From: Campylobacter concisus
GTDB lineage: Bacteria; Campylobacterota; Campylobacteria; Campylobacterales; Campylobacteraceae
Direction: 5' to 3'
Length of the DNA stretch: 64,000 nucleotides
Assembly: GCF_003048875.2 (NCBI RefSeq)
Contig: NZ_CP049264.1
Coordinates: 682,001-746,000, forward strand
Each line of letters begins with the position of its first letter. Positions within the stretch are counted from its first letter, which is position 1. Positions 56,782 through 64,000 of the stretch are shown one piece after another. The notes under the pieces are model-generated. The model was not told the DNA's origin, searched no databases, and saw only the letters and a list, made by a program, of their open reading frames with translations. The translations under genes were made by a program, and so were the position numbers.

Positions 56782-57354
56782 ATGAAGAAATTTGTGATTT
56801 TGCTGCTAGCGGTGGCTGGCTTTTGTAATGATTTTAAAGTGGTAAATATAGACGGAAAAGAGATAAAATTTAAGCTTACGCAAAGCGAGCTTTATCAAGA
56901 TCAAAGGTTAGTCGTCAGCAACTACGATGTTAAAGATAGCAATGTGAGCATAATATTTGTCGATAAAGATGGCAACAAGAGCGACATTATGTCAGTTCAA
57001 GCAAAAAAATTAAACGAAATTAGTGAGTATATCTTTTCGTATGATCGCGGCATAAAGGTGATGAAATTTAGCTCGAAAAAGCCGATATGCGAGGCGCTTG
57101 AGAAAGAGGAACCTGTAAATTTAAGCGTATTAGATGCGAGTTATTTTGATGGCAATCAAATTTCAAGCTATGCTTTTAGCGTTGATATTATTGGTCAAGA
57201 GCGTGAAAATTTTGTAGAGAGAAAAGACTATTATATAGATGCAGCTGCAAATGTTATGGTTACGTTAGAAGCCTTATCGATAAAGAATATCGCAAAGGAT
57301 ATAAAAATGGGGCAGCTTCTGCTTGTAAAAGGTATGTGTTTAACAAAAAGATAA
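56782..57354 (+). CDS. Secreted hypothetical protein
   Basis: A 190-residue protein with a signal peptide MKKFVILLLAVAGFCND and a soluble domain probably in the periplasm. Two later cysteines (PICEAL and KGMCLT) could pair. It shares sequence traits with the lipoprotein at 52027, so both may belong to a family unknown to me. The ATG abuts the DjlA-like stop, and purH follows 21 bases later, so it is a purL-purH operon member. Confidence 0.6.
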   Translation: MKKFVILLLAVAGFCNDFKVVNIDGKEIKFKLTQSELYQDQRLVVSNYDVKDSNVSIIFVDKDGNKSDIMSVQAKKLNEISEYIFSYDRGIKVMKFSSKKPICEALEKEEPVNLSVLDASYFDGNQISSYAFSVDIIGQERENFVERKDYYIDAAANVMVTLEALSIKNIAKDIKMGQLLLVKGMCLTKR

Positions 57355-57375
57355 AAATTTAATAAAGGAGAAAAA

Positions 57376-58908
57376 ATGAGAGCGTTGCTTAGCGTTAGCG
57401 ATAAAGAGGGCATTGTAGAGTTTGCAAAGGGGCTAGAAGAGCTTGGCTGGCAGATACTTTCAACTGGTGGCACCTACAAACTTTTAAAGGCTGAGGGCGT
57501 CAAAGCCACTGAGGTTAGCGAATTTACGGGCTCACCTGAGATGTTTGAGGGCAGGGTAAAGACCCTTCATCCAAAGATACATGGTGGCATCTTGCACAAA
57601 CGCGATGACGCTACACACGTGGCTCAGGCAAAGGAGTATGGCATCGAGGGCATCGACCTAGTTTGCGTAAATTTATATCCTTTTAAAGAGACTACGATTA
57701 GGACTGATGACTTTGGCGAAATCATCGAAAATATCGACATCGGCGGCCCAGCAATGGTAAGAAGCGCTGCTAAAAACTTTAAAGACGTGCTTATAGTCAC
57801 AAGCGTGCTTGACTACGACGAAATTTTAAAGCGCCTAAGAGAAAAAAGCGATGATTACGAGTTTAGAAGATCGCTGATGATAAAGGCGTTCGAGCATACA
57901 GCAGCTTATGATAGCATGATCGCAAACTATATGAATGATAGATTTAACGGCGGTTTTGGTGATGCTAGATTTATCGTGGGAAGCAAGGTTTTTGACACCA
58001 GATACGGCGAAAATCCACACCAAAAAGGCGCACTTTATGAGTTTGATTATTTCTTCACAAACAACTTTAGAGCCCTAAAAGGCGAGGCAAGTTTCAATAA
58101 TATGACCGATATAAATGGCGCTTTAATGCTTGCAACTAGCTTTGATGATGCACCAGCAGTGGCTATCATCAAGCACGCTAACCCTTGCGGCTTTGCGGTA
58201 AAAGATACATTGCTAGAGAGCTACGTGGCAGCGCTTAAGTGCGACCCGATCTCGGCATACGGCGGCGTGGTGGCGATAAATGGCACACTTGATGAGGAGC
58301 TTGCTAAAAAGATAAATGAAATTTACGTTGAAGTAATCATCGCTGCAAATGTCGATGATGCCGCGCTTAAAGTGTTTGAGAGCAAAAAACGCATCAAAAT
58401 TTTCACTCAGGATAATAAATTTTTAGTCCGCGCAAATGATAAATTTGACTTTAAACACATCGATGGTGGATTTGTATTTCAAGAAAGAGACTTCGTAAAA
58501 GACGAAGAGCTTGAAAATATGAAACAAATGAGCAAGAAATTTGCAACTGGTAGCGAGCTAAAAGACGCTCAGATAGCGTGGAAAGTAGCTGCGCTAACGA
58601 AGAGCAACTGCGTAGTTTATGTAAAAGATGGCGCGATGGTGGCTATTGGCATGGGTATGACTAGCCGTGTGGATGCTGCACGTGCGGCCGTGGCAAAGGC
58701 AAAAGAGCTAAAGATCGATCTAAGTGGCTGCGTGCTTGCAAGCGAGGCGTTCTTTCCGTTTAGAGATAGCATCGACATCGCTAGTAAAGTGGGCGTAAAA
58801 TGCGTCATCGAGCCAGGGGGTAGCATCAGAGATGATGAGGTGATAGAGGCTGCTGACGAGCACGGCATGTCGCTATATTTCACCGGCGTTAGACACTTTT
58901 TACACTAA
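57376..58908 (+). CDS. purH: Bifunctional AICAR formyltransferase/IMP cyclohydrolase
   Basis: A 510-residue PurH performing the last two steps of IMP synthesis. The N-terminal IMP cyclohydrolase domain shows [14 protein letters not shown] and [15 protein letters not shown]; the transformylase domain contains [10 protein letters not shown] with the catalytic Lys-His and the ending [15 protein letters not shown]. Ribosome site AAAGGAG. It closes the operon begun by purL and is followed by a hairpin. Confidence 0.98.
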   Translation: MRALLSVSDKEGIVEFAKGLEELGWQILSTGGTYKLLKAEGVKATEVSEFTGSPEMFEGRVKTLHPKIHGGILHKRDDATHVAQAKEYGIEGIDLVCVNLYPFKETTIRTDDFGEIIENIDIGGPAMVRSAAKNFKDVLIVTSVLDYDEILKRLREKSDDYEFRRSLMIKAFEHTAAYDSMIANYMNDRFNGGFGDARFIVGSKVFDTRYGENPHQKGALYEFDYFFTNNFRALKGEASFNNMTDINGALMLATSFDDAPAVAIIKHANPCGFAVKDTLLESYVAALKCDPISAYGGVVAINGTLDEELAKKINEIYVEVIIAANVDDAALKVFESKKRIKIFTQDNKFLVRANDKFDFKHIDGGFVFQERDFVKDEELENMKQMSKKFATGSELKDAQIAWKVAALTKSNCVVYVKDGAMVAIGMGMTSRVDAARAAVAKAKELKIDLSGCVLASEAFFPFRDSIDIASKVGVKCVIEPGGSIRDDEVIEAADEHGMSLYFTGVRHFLH

Positions 58909-58913
58909 AATTT

Positions 58914-58930
58914 AGGGGCGCTTTGCCCCT
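58914..58930 (+). terminator. purH terminator hairpin
   Basis: AGGGGC and GCCCCT around a five-base loop shortly after the stop. The T run is poor. Confidence 0.5.
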
Positions 58931-58959
58931 TGCTTCACACTTTATAACTTTAAATTTTA

Positions 58960-58965
58960 TATAAT
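58960..58965 (+). promoter_or_regulatory. msrAB -10 element
   Basis: TATAAT following a T-rich tract, 20 bases before the msrAB ATG. Confidence 0.5.
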
Positions 58966-58985
58966 CCTTCAAAAAAGGAGCTCAC

Positions 58986-60026
58986 ATGAAAAAGATATTA
59001 AATTTTCTCTTGGTTTTTATTGTATTTTTGGGTGTAAATTTGATGGCAAAAGATGAGTTTTTAAAGGAGCGGACAATGGCAGGGCAAAATTTGAAAGAAA
59101 TTTATTTAGCAGGTGGCTGCTTTTGGGGCATACAGGGATATTTTAAAAAGATATTTGGTGTGGTGGATACGAAGGTGGGCTACGCAAATGGCAAGAGCGA
59201 GAGCACGAGCTACCAGGGGCTTCATGAGAGCGATCACGCCGAGACACTTTATGTGAAATTTGACGAAAACAGGGTCGCTTTAGCTGAAATTTTGGCTCAT
59301 TTTTTTAGAGTAATCGACCCAACCTCGCTAAATAAACAGGGCAATGACGTCGGCAGGCAGTATAGAAGCGGGATTTACTATGTAAGCAAGGACGATCTGC
59401 CAGTCATTGAGAGCTTTATAAAGATCGAGCAAAAGAAATTTAAAGATAAGATCGTGGTTGAGGTAGCACCACTTAAGAATTTCGTCATTGCCGAGGAGTA
59501 TCACCAGGACTATCTTGACAAAAACCCTTTTGGATACTGCCATATCGATCTAAATTTGGCGAGCAAGCCACTCTATGACGAGGCTAAATTTAAGCCGCTT
59601 AGCAAAGAGGAGCTAAAGAGAAATTTAAGCAGCGAGCAGTATGCCGTGACGCAGGAGGCGGCGACTGAGAGGCCATTTAGCAGCGAGTATGATAAATTTG
59701 ACAAAAAGGGCATCTATGTCGATATCACCAGTGGCAAGCCGCTCTTTTCAAGCGCTGATAAATTTGACGCAGGGTGTGGCTGGCCAAGCTTTACAAAGCC
59801 TATCACGACAACGGCGCTTTCATATAGCGAGGACAACTCATTTATGATGAAAAGGGTTGAGGTGAGGTCTCAAAACAGCGACGCGCACCTTGGGCATGTC
59901 TTTGAAGATGGACCAAGTGATAGGGGTGGGCTAAGGTACTGCATAAATGGAGCTAGCCTTAAATTTATACCGCTTGAGGATATGGCTAGGCTTGGATACG
60001 AGGAGTTTATCCCATACGTCAAGTAG
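58986..60026 (+). CDS. msrAB: Secreted MsrA-MsrB fusion, methionine sulphoxide reductase
   Basis: A 346-residue fusion with an N-terminal hydrophobic signal ([21 protein letters not shown]), so it acts in the periplasm. MsrA domain: GCFWG with catalytic Cys45, and NPFGYCHID with Cys185 as a likely resolving residue. MsrB domain from about 205: [23 protein letters not shown] and [12 protein letters not shown] with catalytic Cys319. It repairs both methionine sulphoxide isomers. There is no thioredoxin domain in front, so an external reductant partner is needed. Confidence 0.93.
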   Translation: MKKILNFLLVFIVFLGVNLMAKDEFLKERTMAGQNLKEIYLAGGCFWGIQGYFKKIFGVVDTKVGYANGKSESTSYQGLHESDHAETLYVKFDENRVALAEILAHFFRVIDPTSLNKQGNDVGRQYRSGIYYVSKDDLPVIESFIKIEQKKFKDKIVVEVAPLKNFVIAEEYHQDYLDKNPFGYCHIDLNLASKPLYDEAKFKPLSKEELKRNLSSEQYAVTQEAATERPFSSEYDKFDKKGIYVDITSGKPLFSSADKFDAGCGWPSFTKPITTTALSYSEDNSFMMKRVEVRSQNSDAHLGHVFEDGPSDRGGLRYCINGASLKFIPLEDMARLGYEEFIPYVK

Positions 60027-60069
60027 CTTTTGTTGAAGCAAATCAATGGTTTGAAAAGTTTAATCAGAG

Positions 60070-60075
60070 TATAAT
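60070..60075 (+). promoter_or_regulatory. -10 element of the DUF2249 operon
   Basis: TATAAT, 25 bases before the ATG of the DUF2249-like gene. Confidence 0.5.
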
Positions 60076-60099
60076 TCTCCAAAATCAAAAGGAGAAAAA

Positions 60100-60438
60100 A
60101 TGAGTGAATTTTTCAAAAATGCAGAGCAGTTTAATGTAGAGGGTGCTACGGTGCCGTTTTATAAATTTAGTGAAAATGGTGTAAGCTTTGTTGGCTTTGA
60201 CTCACGTCCTTGCGTTCCGCCAGAGCCTATGATAAACGCGCTTTTGGCTATAAAATTTGCTGATAAAAACACAAAGATCGTGATGGTAAATCACAAATTT
60301 CCAGCTGGACTCATCCCAAAGATAGAAAAGAGCTTTGACGTGGAGCGAGAGGACCTTGAGGGCGGGGCTGTGAAGATGACTTTTAGCCTAAAAGAGGGTG
60401 CGAGCATAGAAAACATAGACACCAGCCTTTGCCACTAA
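60100..60438 (+). CDS. DUF2249-like protein
   Basis: A 112-residue soluble protein. GFDSRPCVPPEPMINALLAI and the later NHKFPAGLIPKIEKSF follow the DUF2249 pattern (D-R-pppEP, then h-x-P-xxL). Such proteins occur next to NnrS-like membrane proteins and DUF59 proteins in respiratory and nitric-oxide related clusters. Function is unknown. Ribosome site AAAAGGAG. The next gene starts 1 base after the stop. Confidence 0.7.
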   Translation: MSEFFKNAEQFNVEGATVPFYKFSENGVSFVGFDSRPCVPPEPMINALLAIKFADKNTKIVMVNHKFPAGLIPKIEKSFDVEREDLEGGAVKMTFSLKEGASIENIDTSLCH

Positions 60439-60439
60439 G

Positions 60440-61630
60440 ATGCTTCTAAACACTTATGCGCCGCCATTTAAGCTAGTTGGCGGCTACTTTATCGCTGGCA
60501 TTTTTTTCTTAGCGCTAAGCGTCCCGGCCTTTTTTTACGCTGATTTTGAGGCGATTAGCTCGCTAAATACGGCTGGCTTTTTGCATATATTTTTTGTTGG
60601 CTTTGCGATAAGCATCATCATCGGAGCGCTCTATCAGCTAACCTCAGTCATCTTAGAAAAACCATTTTTCACGGTAAAAGGGGCTATTTTAAATTTAGTC
60701 ATCTTTTGTCTGTCGCTGCTTGCTATGAGCTATGCGATGATATTTGGCGAGGCTAGGATTTTGCAAATCAGCGGAGTTTTTCTCTTTGGCACGCTTCTCT
60801 TTTTTGGCTCGACCTATGCGCTAAGCTTTATGGATAATCAAAAAAGAAGCTTTGCGGCCTTTGCACTCTTTGCCTCGGCGATATTTTTGTTAGTTGGCAT
60901 AACGCTTGGATTTTGCCTAGTGATGATACTTGGCGGCACACTTATGCTTGATTTTACTATGACGCTAAAATTTCACGTATATTTCGTGCTTGGCTTTGTT
61001 TTTTTTGTAATACTTGGAGCTGCAAGCGTGCTTTTACCGATGTTTGCTTTGGCGCATGATCTTAAATTTACACTTAGCAAGGCTTCGCTTGTCTCTTATA
61101 TTTTGGCTGGGGTTTTGCTGGCGGTTGATGAAAATTTAGCCATTTTTGCAGTGGTTGTGGCAGCTTTGCTTTTTATAGCTCAGGCGTTTTATATCTTAAA
61201 AAAGCGCGTGAGAAAGGCGTATGACTACTGGAATGTAAATATCGCTCTTTCGCTGCTTGCCTTGCTTTGTGCTGCTATTTTTATGGTTTTTGAAAAGCTA
61301 AATTTGGCTGCATTTTTTATGATATATGGCTTTTTGTTTGCCTTTATCGTGGCTCATCTTTATAAGATCGCGCCATTTCTTATCTGGTATCACTACGTGG
61401 CACCCTTTGTTGGCAAGGTAAAAGTGCCGCTGCTCGATGCGATGATACTAAAAAAGGCCGCATATTTTGCTATAGCATTTAATGCCATTTCGCTTGTGTG
61501 CTACCCTTTGGCGGTTAGCTTTGAGATGAGAAATTTGGTCTATGCAAGTATGATTTTTATGGCTTTAAGCATCATTTTGCTTGCTATAAATATGATAAAT
61601 GTTTTTAAATTTACTGGTTTTAAAGGATAA
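60440..61630 (+). CDS. Polytopic membrane protein with conserved histidines (NnrS/heme-copper-like, tentative)
   Basis: A 396-residue protein with about 12 membrane helices. Histidines lie in or next to helices: His49 in GFLHIFFVGFAI, His179 in LKFHVYFVLGF, His206, His306 in VAHLYKI and His318 in WYHYVAP. The pattern and the position between DUF2249 and DUF59 genes resemble NnrS-type or heme-copper-like membrane proteins of nitrogen-oxide metabolism. The family call is an inference; there is no single decisive motif. Confidence 0.6.
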   Translation: MLLNTYAPPFKLVGGYFIAGIFFLALSVPAFFYADFEAISSLNTAGFLHIFFVGFAISIIIGALYQLTSVILEKPFFTVKGAILNLVIFCLSLLAMSYAMIFGEARILQISGVFLFGTLLFFGSTYALSFMDNQKRSFAAFALFASAIFLLVGITLGFCLVMILGGTLMLDFTMTLKFHVYFVLGFVFFVILGAASVLLPMFALAHDLKFTLSKASLVSYILAGVLLAVDENLAIFAVVVAALLFIAQAFYILKKRVRKAYDYWNVNIALSLLALLCAAIFMVFEKLNLAAFFMIYGFLFAFIVAHLYKIAPFLIWYHYVAPFVGKVKVPLLDAMILKKAAYFAIAFNAISLVCYPLAVSFEMRNLVYASMIFMALSIILLAINMINVFKFTGFKG

Positions 61631-61633
61631 AAA

Positions 61634-61930
61634 ATGAAAGAAAAAATTTATGATGCTCTGTCAAATATCGTCGATCCCGAGGTTGGCTTTGACATCGTTT
61701 CGCTTGGACTGATATATGATGCGAGCTGCGATGAAAACGGCAAAGCAAAGGTGACGATGACGCTTTCAACTAAGTCATGCCCGCTTCATGAGATGATACT
61801 TGGCTGGGTTGAAACGGCTGTGCTTGGCGTGGAGGGTGTGAAAGAGTGTGAGATCGACCTAGTTTGGGAGCCTGAGTGGAATATCCAAATGGCAAGCGAC
61901 TTTGTAAAAGCACAACTTGGAGTGAATTAA
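61634..61930 (+). CDS. DUF59/MIP18-family iron-sulphur assembly factor (SufT/PaaD-like)
   Basis: A 98-residue protein. KIYDALSNIVDPEVGFDIVSLGLIYDAS is the family core, and TKSCPLHEMILGWVE holds the conserved cysteine. DUF59 proteins help insert or transfer iron-sulphur clusters. It lies 3 bases after the membrane protein gene and ends the operon, which is followed by a strong hairpin. Confidence 0.9.
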   Translation: MKEKIYDALSNIVDPEVGFDIVSLGLIYDASCDENGKAKVTMTLSTKSCPLHEMILGWVETAVLGVEGVKECEIDLVWEPEWNIQMASDFVKAQLGVN

Positions 61931-61939
61931 AATTTATTG

Positions 61940-61972
61940 GCTAGAAATTTACTTGGCTAATAAATTTCTAGC
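61940..61972 (+). terminator. DUF2249-DUF59 operon terminator
   Basis: Perfect 12-base arms GCTAGAAATTTA and TAAATTTCTAGC around 9 bases, then TTTTCT. The 190 bases between this and the ftsZ hairpin hold no gene that I can see. Confidence 0.8.
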
Positions 61973-62162
61973 TTTTCTACTTAAATTTCTACTTTAAATT
62001 TTAAAAATATCATAAAAGCGTAGTTAAATTTGTTTGGGAGTGCTTAAACTCTTTAATAAATTTACAAATAAATTTATGCAAGTAAAAACTAAAAATGCGA
62101 GCTATAGAAGATAATTTTAGGCGTTTGCTAGGTAATGGTTAAAATTTGAATATATAAAAAGG

Positions 62163-62189
62163 TAAATTGCAAGATGAACTTGCAATTTA
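62163..62189 (-). terminator. ftsZ terminator
   Basis: On the minus strand TAAATTGCAAG (plus coordinates 62163-62173) and its mate pair perfectly over 11 bases around a 5-base loop, followed by CCTTTTTA. It lies 24 bases beyond the ftsZ stop. Confidence 0.85.
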
Positions 62190-62212
62190 ACAGGAGAATT
62201 TTTAGTTAGGAC

Positions 62213-63352
62213 TTAGTCCATTTGGTGACGAAGATATGATGGGATATCTAGCTGAGAGATATACTCATCACTGTTATATCCACCGCTTACTCTTCTTTTT
62301 AAAACGATATTTTTATTTAGAAGATCGTTTTCAGGCTCTTGGGCTATTTTTTTTTCTTCGCTTTCTTTTTCAGTACCTTTAAATCCAGTTGCGATGATAG
62401 TAACTTCTACTTTATTGTCTTCTATGTTTTCATCGGTTGTTGTACCAAAGATCACATCAGCATCATCATCAGATGCCTCCTCGATCATTGACATCGCGCT
62501 ATGAAGATCATCAAGTGAGCAGTTTGGATGCATTTTAAAATGAACTAAAACGCCAAGCGCTCCGTTTATATTCATGTTATCAAGTAGTGGTGATTGGATA
62601 GCATTTTTGATAGCTTCTTGAGCTGCACCCTCGCCATAAGCCTCGCCAACACCCATCAAAGCATGACCTCTATGGCTCATAACTGTTTTTACGTCAGCAA
62701 AGTCGAGGTTGATATCGCTAACACCAGAGTCAAGCACGATAGAGCACATACCATTTACCGCTCTTGCAAGCACTTCATCAACCATTTTAAAGCTCTCTTT
62801 GATGCCTGATTTTTTATCTATCAAAGTTAAAAGTCTGTCGTTTGGTATGATAACGATAGAGTCGCTCTCTTTTCTAAGCTCACTTAGACCGATGTCAGCT
62901 AGCTTGCTGCGCTTTTTACCCTCAAATGAAAAAGGCATAGTCACAACAGCAACTGTTAGCGCACCTATCTCTTTTGCAGCTTGTGCAACAACTGGAGCAG
63001 CGCCTGTGCCTGTACCACCACCAAGACCTGAAGCGATAAACACAACATCAGAAGTCTCAAGAGCACTTTTTATTTCTTCGTAGCTCTCTTGTGCGGCTTC
63101 TTTGCCAACTTCTGGTCTCATACCAGCGCCAAGACCTTTTGTCTTTTTCTCACCAAGCTGTATCTTTGTGTGTGCAGGAGAATTGTCAAGTGCCTTAGCG
63201 TCCGTATTTGCTATCATTAGATCGATGTCTAAATTTGGATTCTCTCTTATGATGTGGTTTATCATATTACCACCACCACCACCTACGCCTACTACCTTTA
63301 TCTTTGCGCTATATAGGCTCTTGTTCTCTTCGATTGTGAAACTGTTGCTCAT
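62213..63352 (-). CDS. ftsZ: Cell-division GTPase FtsZ
   Basis: A 379-residue tubulin homologue that forms the division ring. The tubulin signature GGGTGTGAAPVVAQ, the glycine loop VVGVGGGGGNMINHI and the T7 region NLDFADVKTVM are intact. The C terminus ends in LDIPSYLRHQMD, the conserved peptide that binds FtsA. I start at ATG 63352, with AGGAGAA upstream; an upstream ATG 42 bases earlier would overlap ftsA and has no ribosome site. Second gene of ftsA-ftsZ. Confidence 0.98.
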   Translation of the reverse strand: MSNSFTIEENKSLYSAKIKVVGVGGGGGNMINHIIRENPNLDIDLMIANTDAKALDNSPAHTKIQLGEKKTKGLGAGMRPEVGKEAAQESYEEIKSALETSDVVFIASGLGGGTGTGAAPVVAQAAKEIGALTVAVVTMPFSFEGKKRSKLADIGLSELRKESDSIVIIPNDRLLTLIDKKSGIKESFKMVDEVLARAVNGMCSIVLDSGVSDINLDFADVKTVMSHRGHALMGVGEAYGEGAAQEAIKNAIQSPLLDNMNINGALGVLVHFKMHPNCSLDDLHSAMSMIEEASDDDADVIFGTTTDENIEDNKVEVTIIATGFKGTEKESEEKKIAQEPENDLLNKNIVLKRRVSGGYNSDEYISQLDIPSYLRHQMD

Positions 63353-63366
63353 AGTAAAAATTCTCC

Positions 63367-64000
63367 TCAAAATAGTTGTGTCATGCTGTGCCAAAATTTC
63401 TTTAAAGCACTTGGTTTTTTTTCTTGCTTGCTTATATCAGCGATATTTGCAAGCTCGTTTTTGTTGTTTGTTTGCTCTAAATTTATATCCATATTTACAA
63501 GCTCAATGCCCTCTTCAAAATCATCTTTATCCTGTTTTTTTATTTCAAATTTCTCTTTTTTCTCTTCTTCAAAAATATTGAAATTTGCTTTTGGCTTTGA
63601 TCTTAACTCACCTTTATATCTCATCTTTTTTTCTGAGTCTATCTCATAAGGTGTAAATTCACCAGCACCATACATACAAAGTCCTATCGCACAAGAATTT
63701 GCTGGATCTCTTAAAATTTCATATAAACCATCCATCTCTTTTGGTCTAGCGATCCTAACTGGCATGTTGTCAAATATCGCAGAAGCTAGGTCTTTTAACC
63801 CATCAAGCTTTGTCATGCCGCCAGTTAGTACTATACCAGCACCAACAAGATCTTTATATCCACTATCTTCAAGCATATTTGCAAGTACCATCACAGTCTC
63901 TTCTGCTCTAGCTGAGATGACATTTGATATAACATCAAGTGAAACTTCGTGAGTTTTTTGCTCATCGCCAAGTCTTGGAAGCTCGATAAGATCAACTGAT
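63367..64000 (-). CDS. ftsA: Cell-division protein FtsA, C-terminal part (cut by window edge)
   Basis: About 210 C-terminal residues of FtsA, the actin-like membrane tether for FtsZ. GIVLTGGMTKLDGLKDLASAIF is the conserved adenosine motif, and ALKKFWHSMTQLF at the end is the amphipathic membrane-targeting helix. The frame continues without a stop to the window edge. A long charged linker between them is usual in epsilonproteobacteria. It is followed 14 bases later by ftsZ. Confidence 0.95.
   Translation of the reverse strand, partial: SVDLIELPRLGDEQKTHEVSLDVISNVISARAEETVMVLANMLEDSGYKDLVGAGIVLTGGMTKLDGLKDLASAIFDNMPVRIARPKEMDGLYEILRDPANSCAIGLCMYGAGEFTPYEIDSEKKMRYKGELRSKPKANFNIFEEEKKEKFEIKKQDKDDFEEGIELVNMDINLEQTNNKNELANIADISKQEKKPSALKKFWHSMTQLF

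Noticed and set aside
62347-62355. T9 run (A9 in the coding strand) in ftsZ as a frameshift switch
   Set aside because: AT-rich genome makes such runs common, it falls in the variable linker, and the full frame with its conserved C-terminal peptide is intact.

Overview
The window looks like a chromosomal segment of a Campylobacter, probably near C. concisus (genus well supported, species inferred). It is AT-rich, has many TTG/GTG starts, T-rich extended -10 promoters, and epsilonproteobacterial proteins such as a CjaA-type lipoprotein. From memory, two blocks follow C. jejuni gene order: ispG / variable gene / priA / prepilin / two small genes / uvrB at 0-7.8 kb, and ybgC / periplasmic protein / UDG-like / rpmH / rnpA / yidD / yidC / jag / mnmE / purL / DnaJ-like / purH at 44-59 kb. 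No rRNA, tRNA, CRISPR array, insertion sequence or prophage was found.

Layout. 0-3 kb (minus): 5' end of ispG, then an SGNH-like protein and an MBOAT O-acyltransferase; the acyltransferase carries a run of nine G in its coding strand, the hallmark of a Campylobacter phase-variable gene. 3-5.7 kb (minus): priA, a prepilin-like gene and two small genes. 5.8-7.8 kb: uvrB. 7.8-9.8 kb: an AT-rich accessory patch with diverged repeats, a decayed membrane-protein gene and a possible intact relative. 9.8-13.5 kb (minus): MFS exporter and a giant AsmA-like protein. 13.6-15.6 kb: groES-groEL behind a CIRCE operator and an upstream HspR-like inverted repeat. 15.7-20.5 kb: phosphomannomutase, a TfoX-domain gene of foreign look, and a polar amino-acid ABC transporter with a CjaA-like binding protein. 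20.6-23.6 kb: agmatine-to-putrescine genes with a cation exporter between them. 23.8-26.9 kb: TAXI-type TRAP transporter. 27-31.5 kb: Sel1-repeat protein, YgjP-like protease, MATE exporter, ABC-F ATPase. 31.5-35 kb: a small membrane protein and two tandem DKNYY proteins. 35-39 kb: BCCT and NSS sodium symporters separated by two tandem copies of a strongly structured repeat of about 285 bp. 39-44.5 kb: a dense operon with WGR-like/propeller protein, M48 protease, prmC, ThrE halves and ybgC. 44.5-46.5 kb (minus): periplasmic protein and a divergent UDG-like protein. 46.6-51.3 kb: rpmH-rnpA-yidD-yidC-jag-mnmE. 51.4-58.9 kb: flavodoxin-like reductase, lipoprotein, purL, Clp-fold serine protease homologue, DjlA-like co-chaperone, secreted protein, purH. 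59-62 kb: secreted MsrAB and a DUF2249 / polytopic membrane / DUF59 operon. 62.2-64 kb (minus): ftsZ and the 3' part of ftsA.

Most of the window is core metabolism and envelope function. The parts that deserve a second look are the phase-variable acyltransferase, the tandem structured repeat, the two-operator groESL control region, the rnpA gene whose only suitable start seems to be ATT, and the DUF2249/DUF59 membrane operon.
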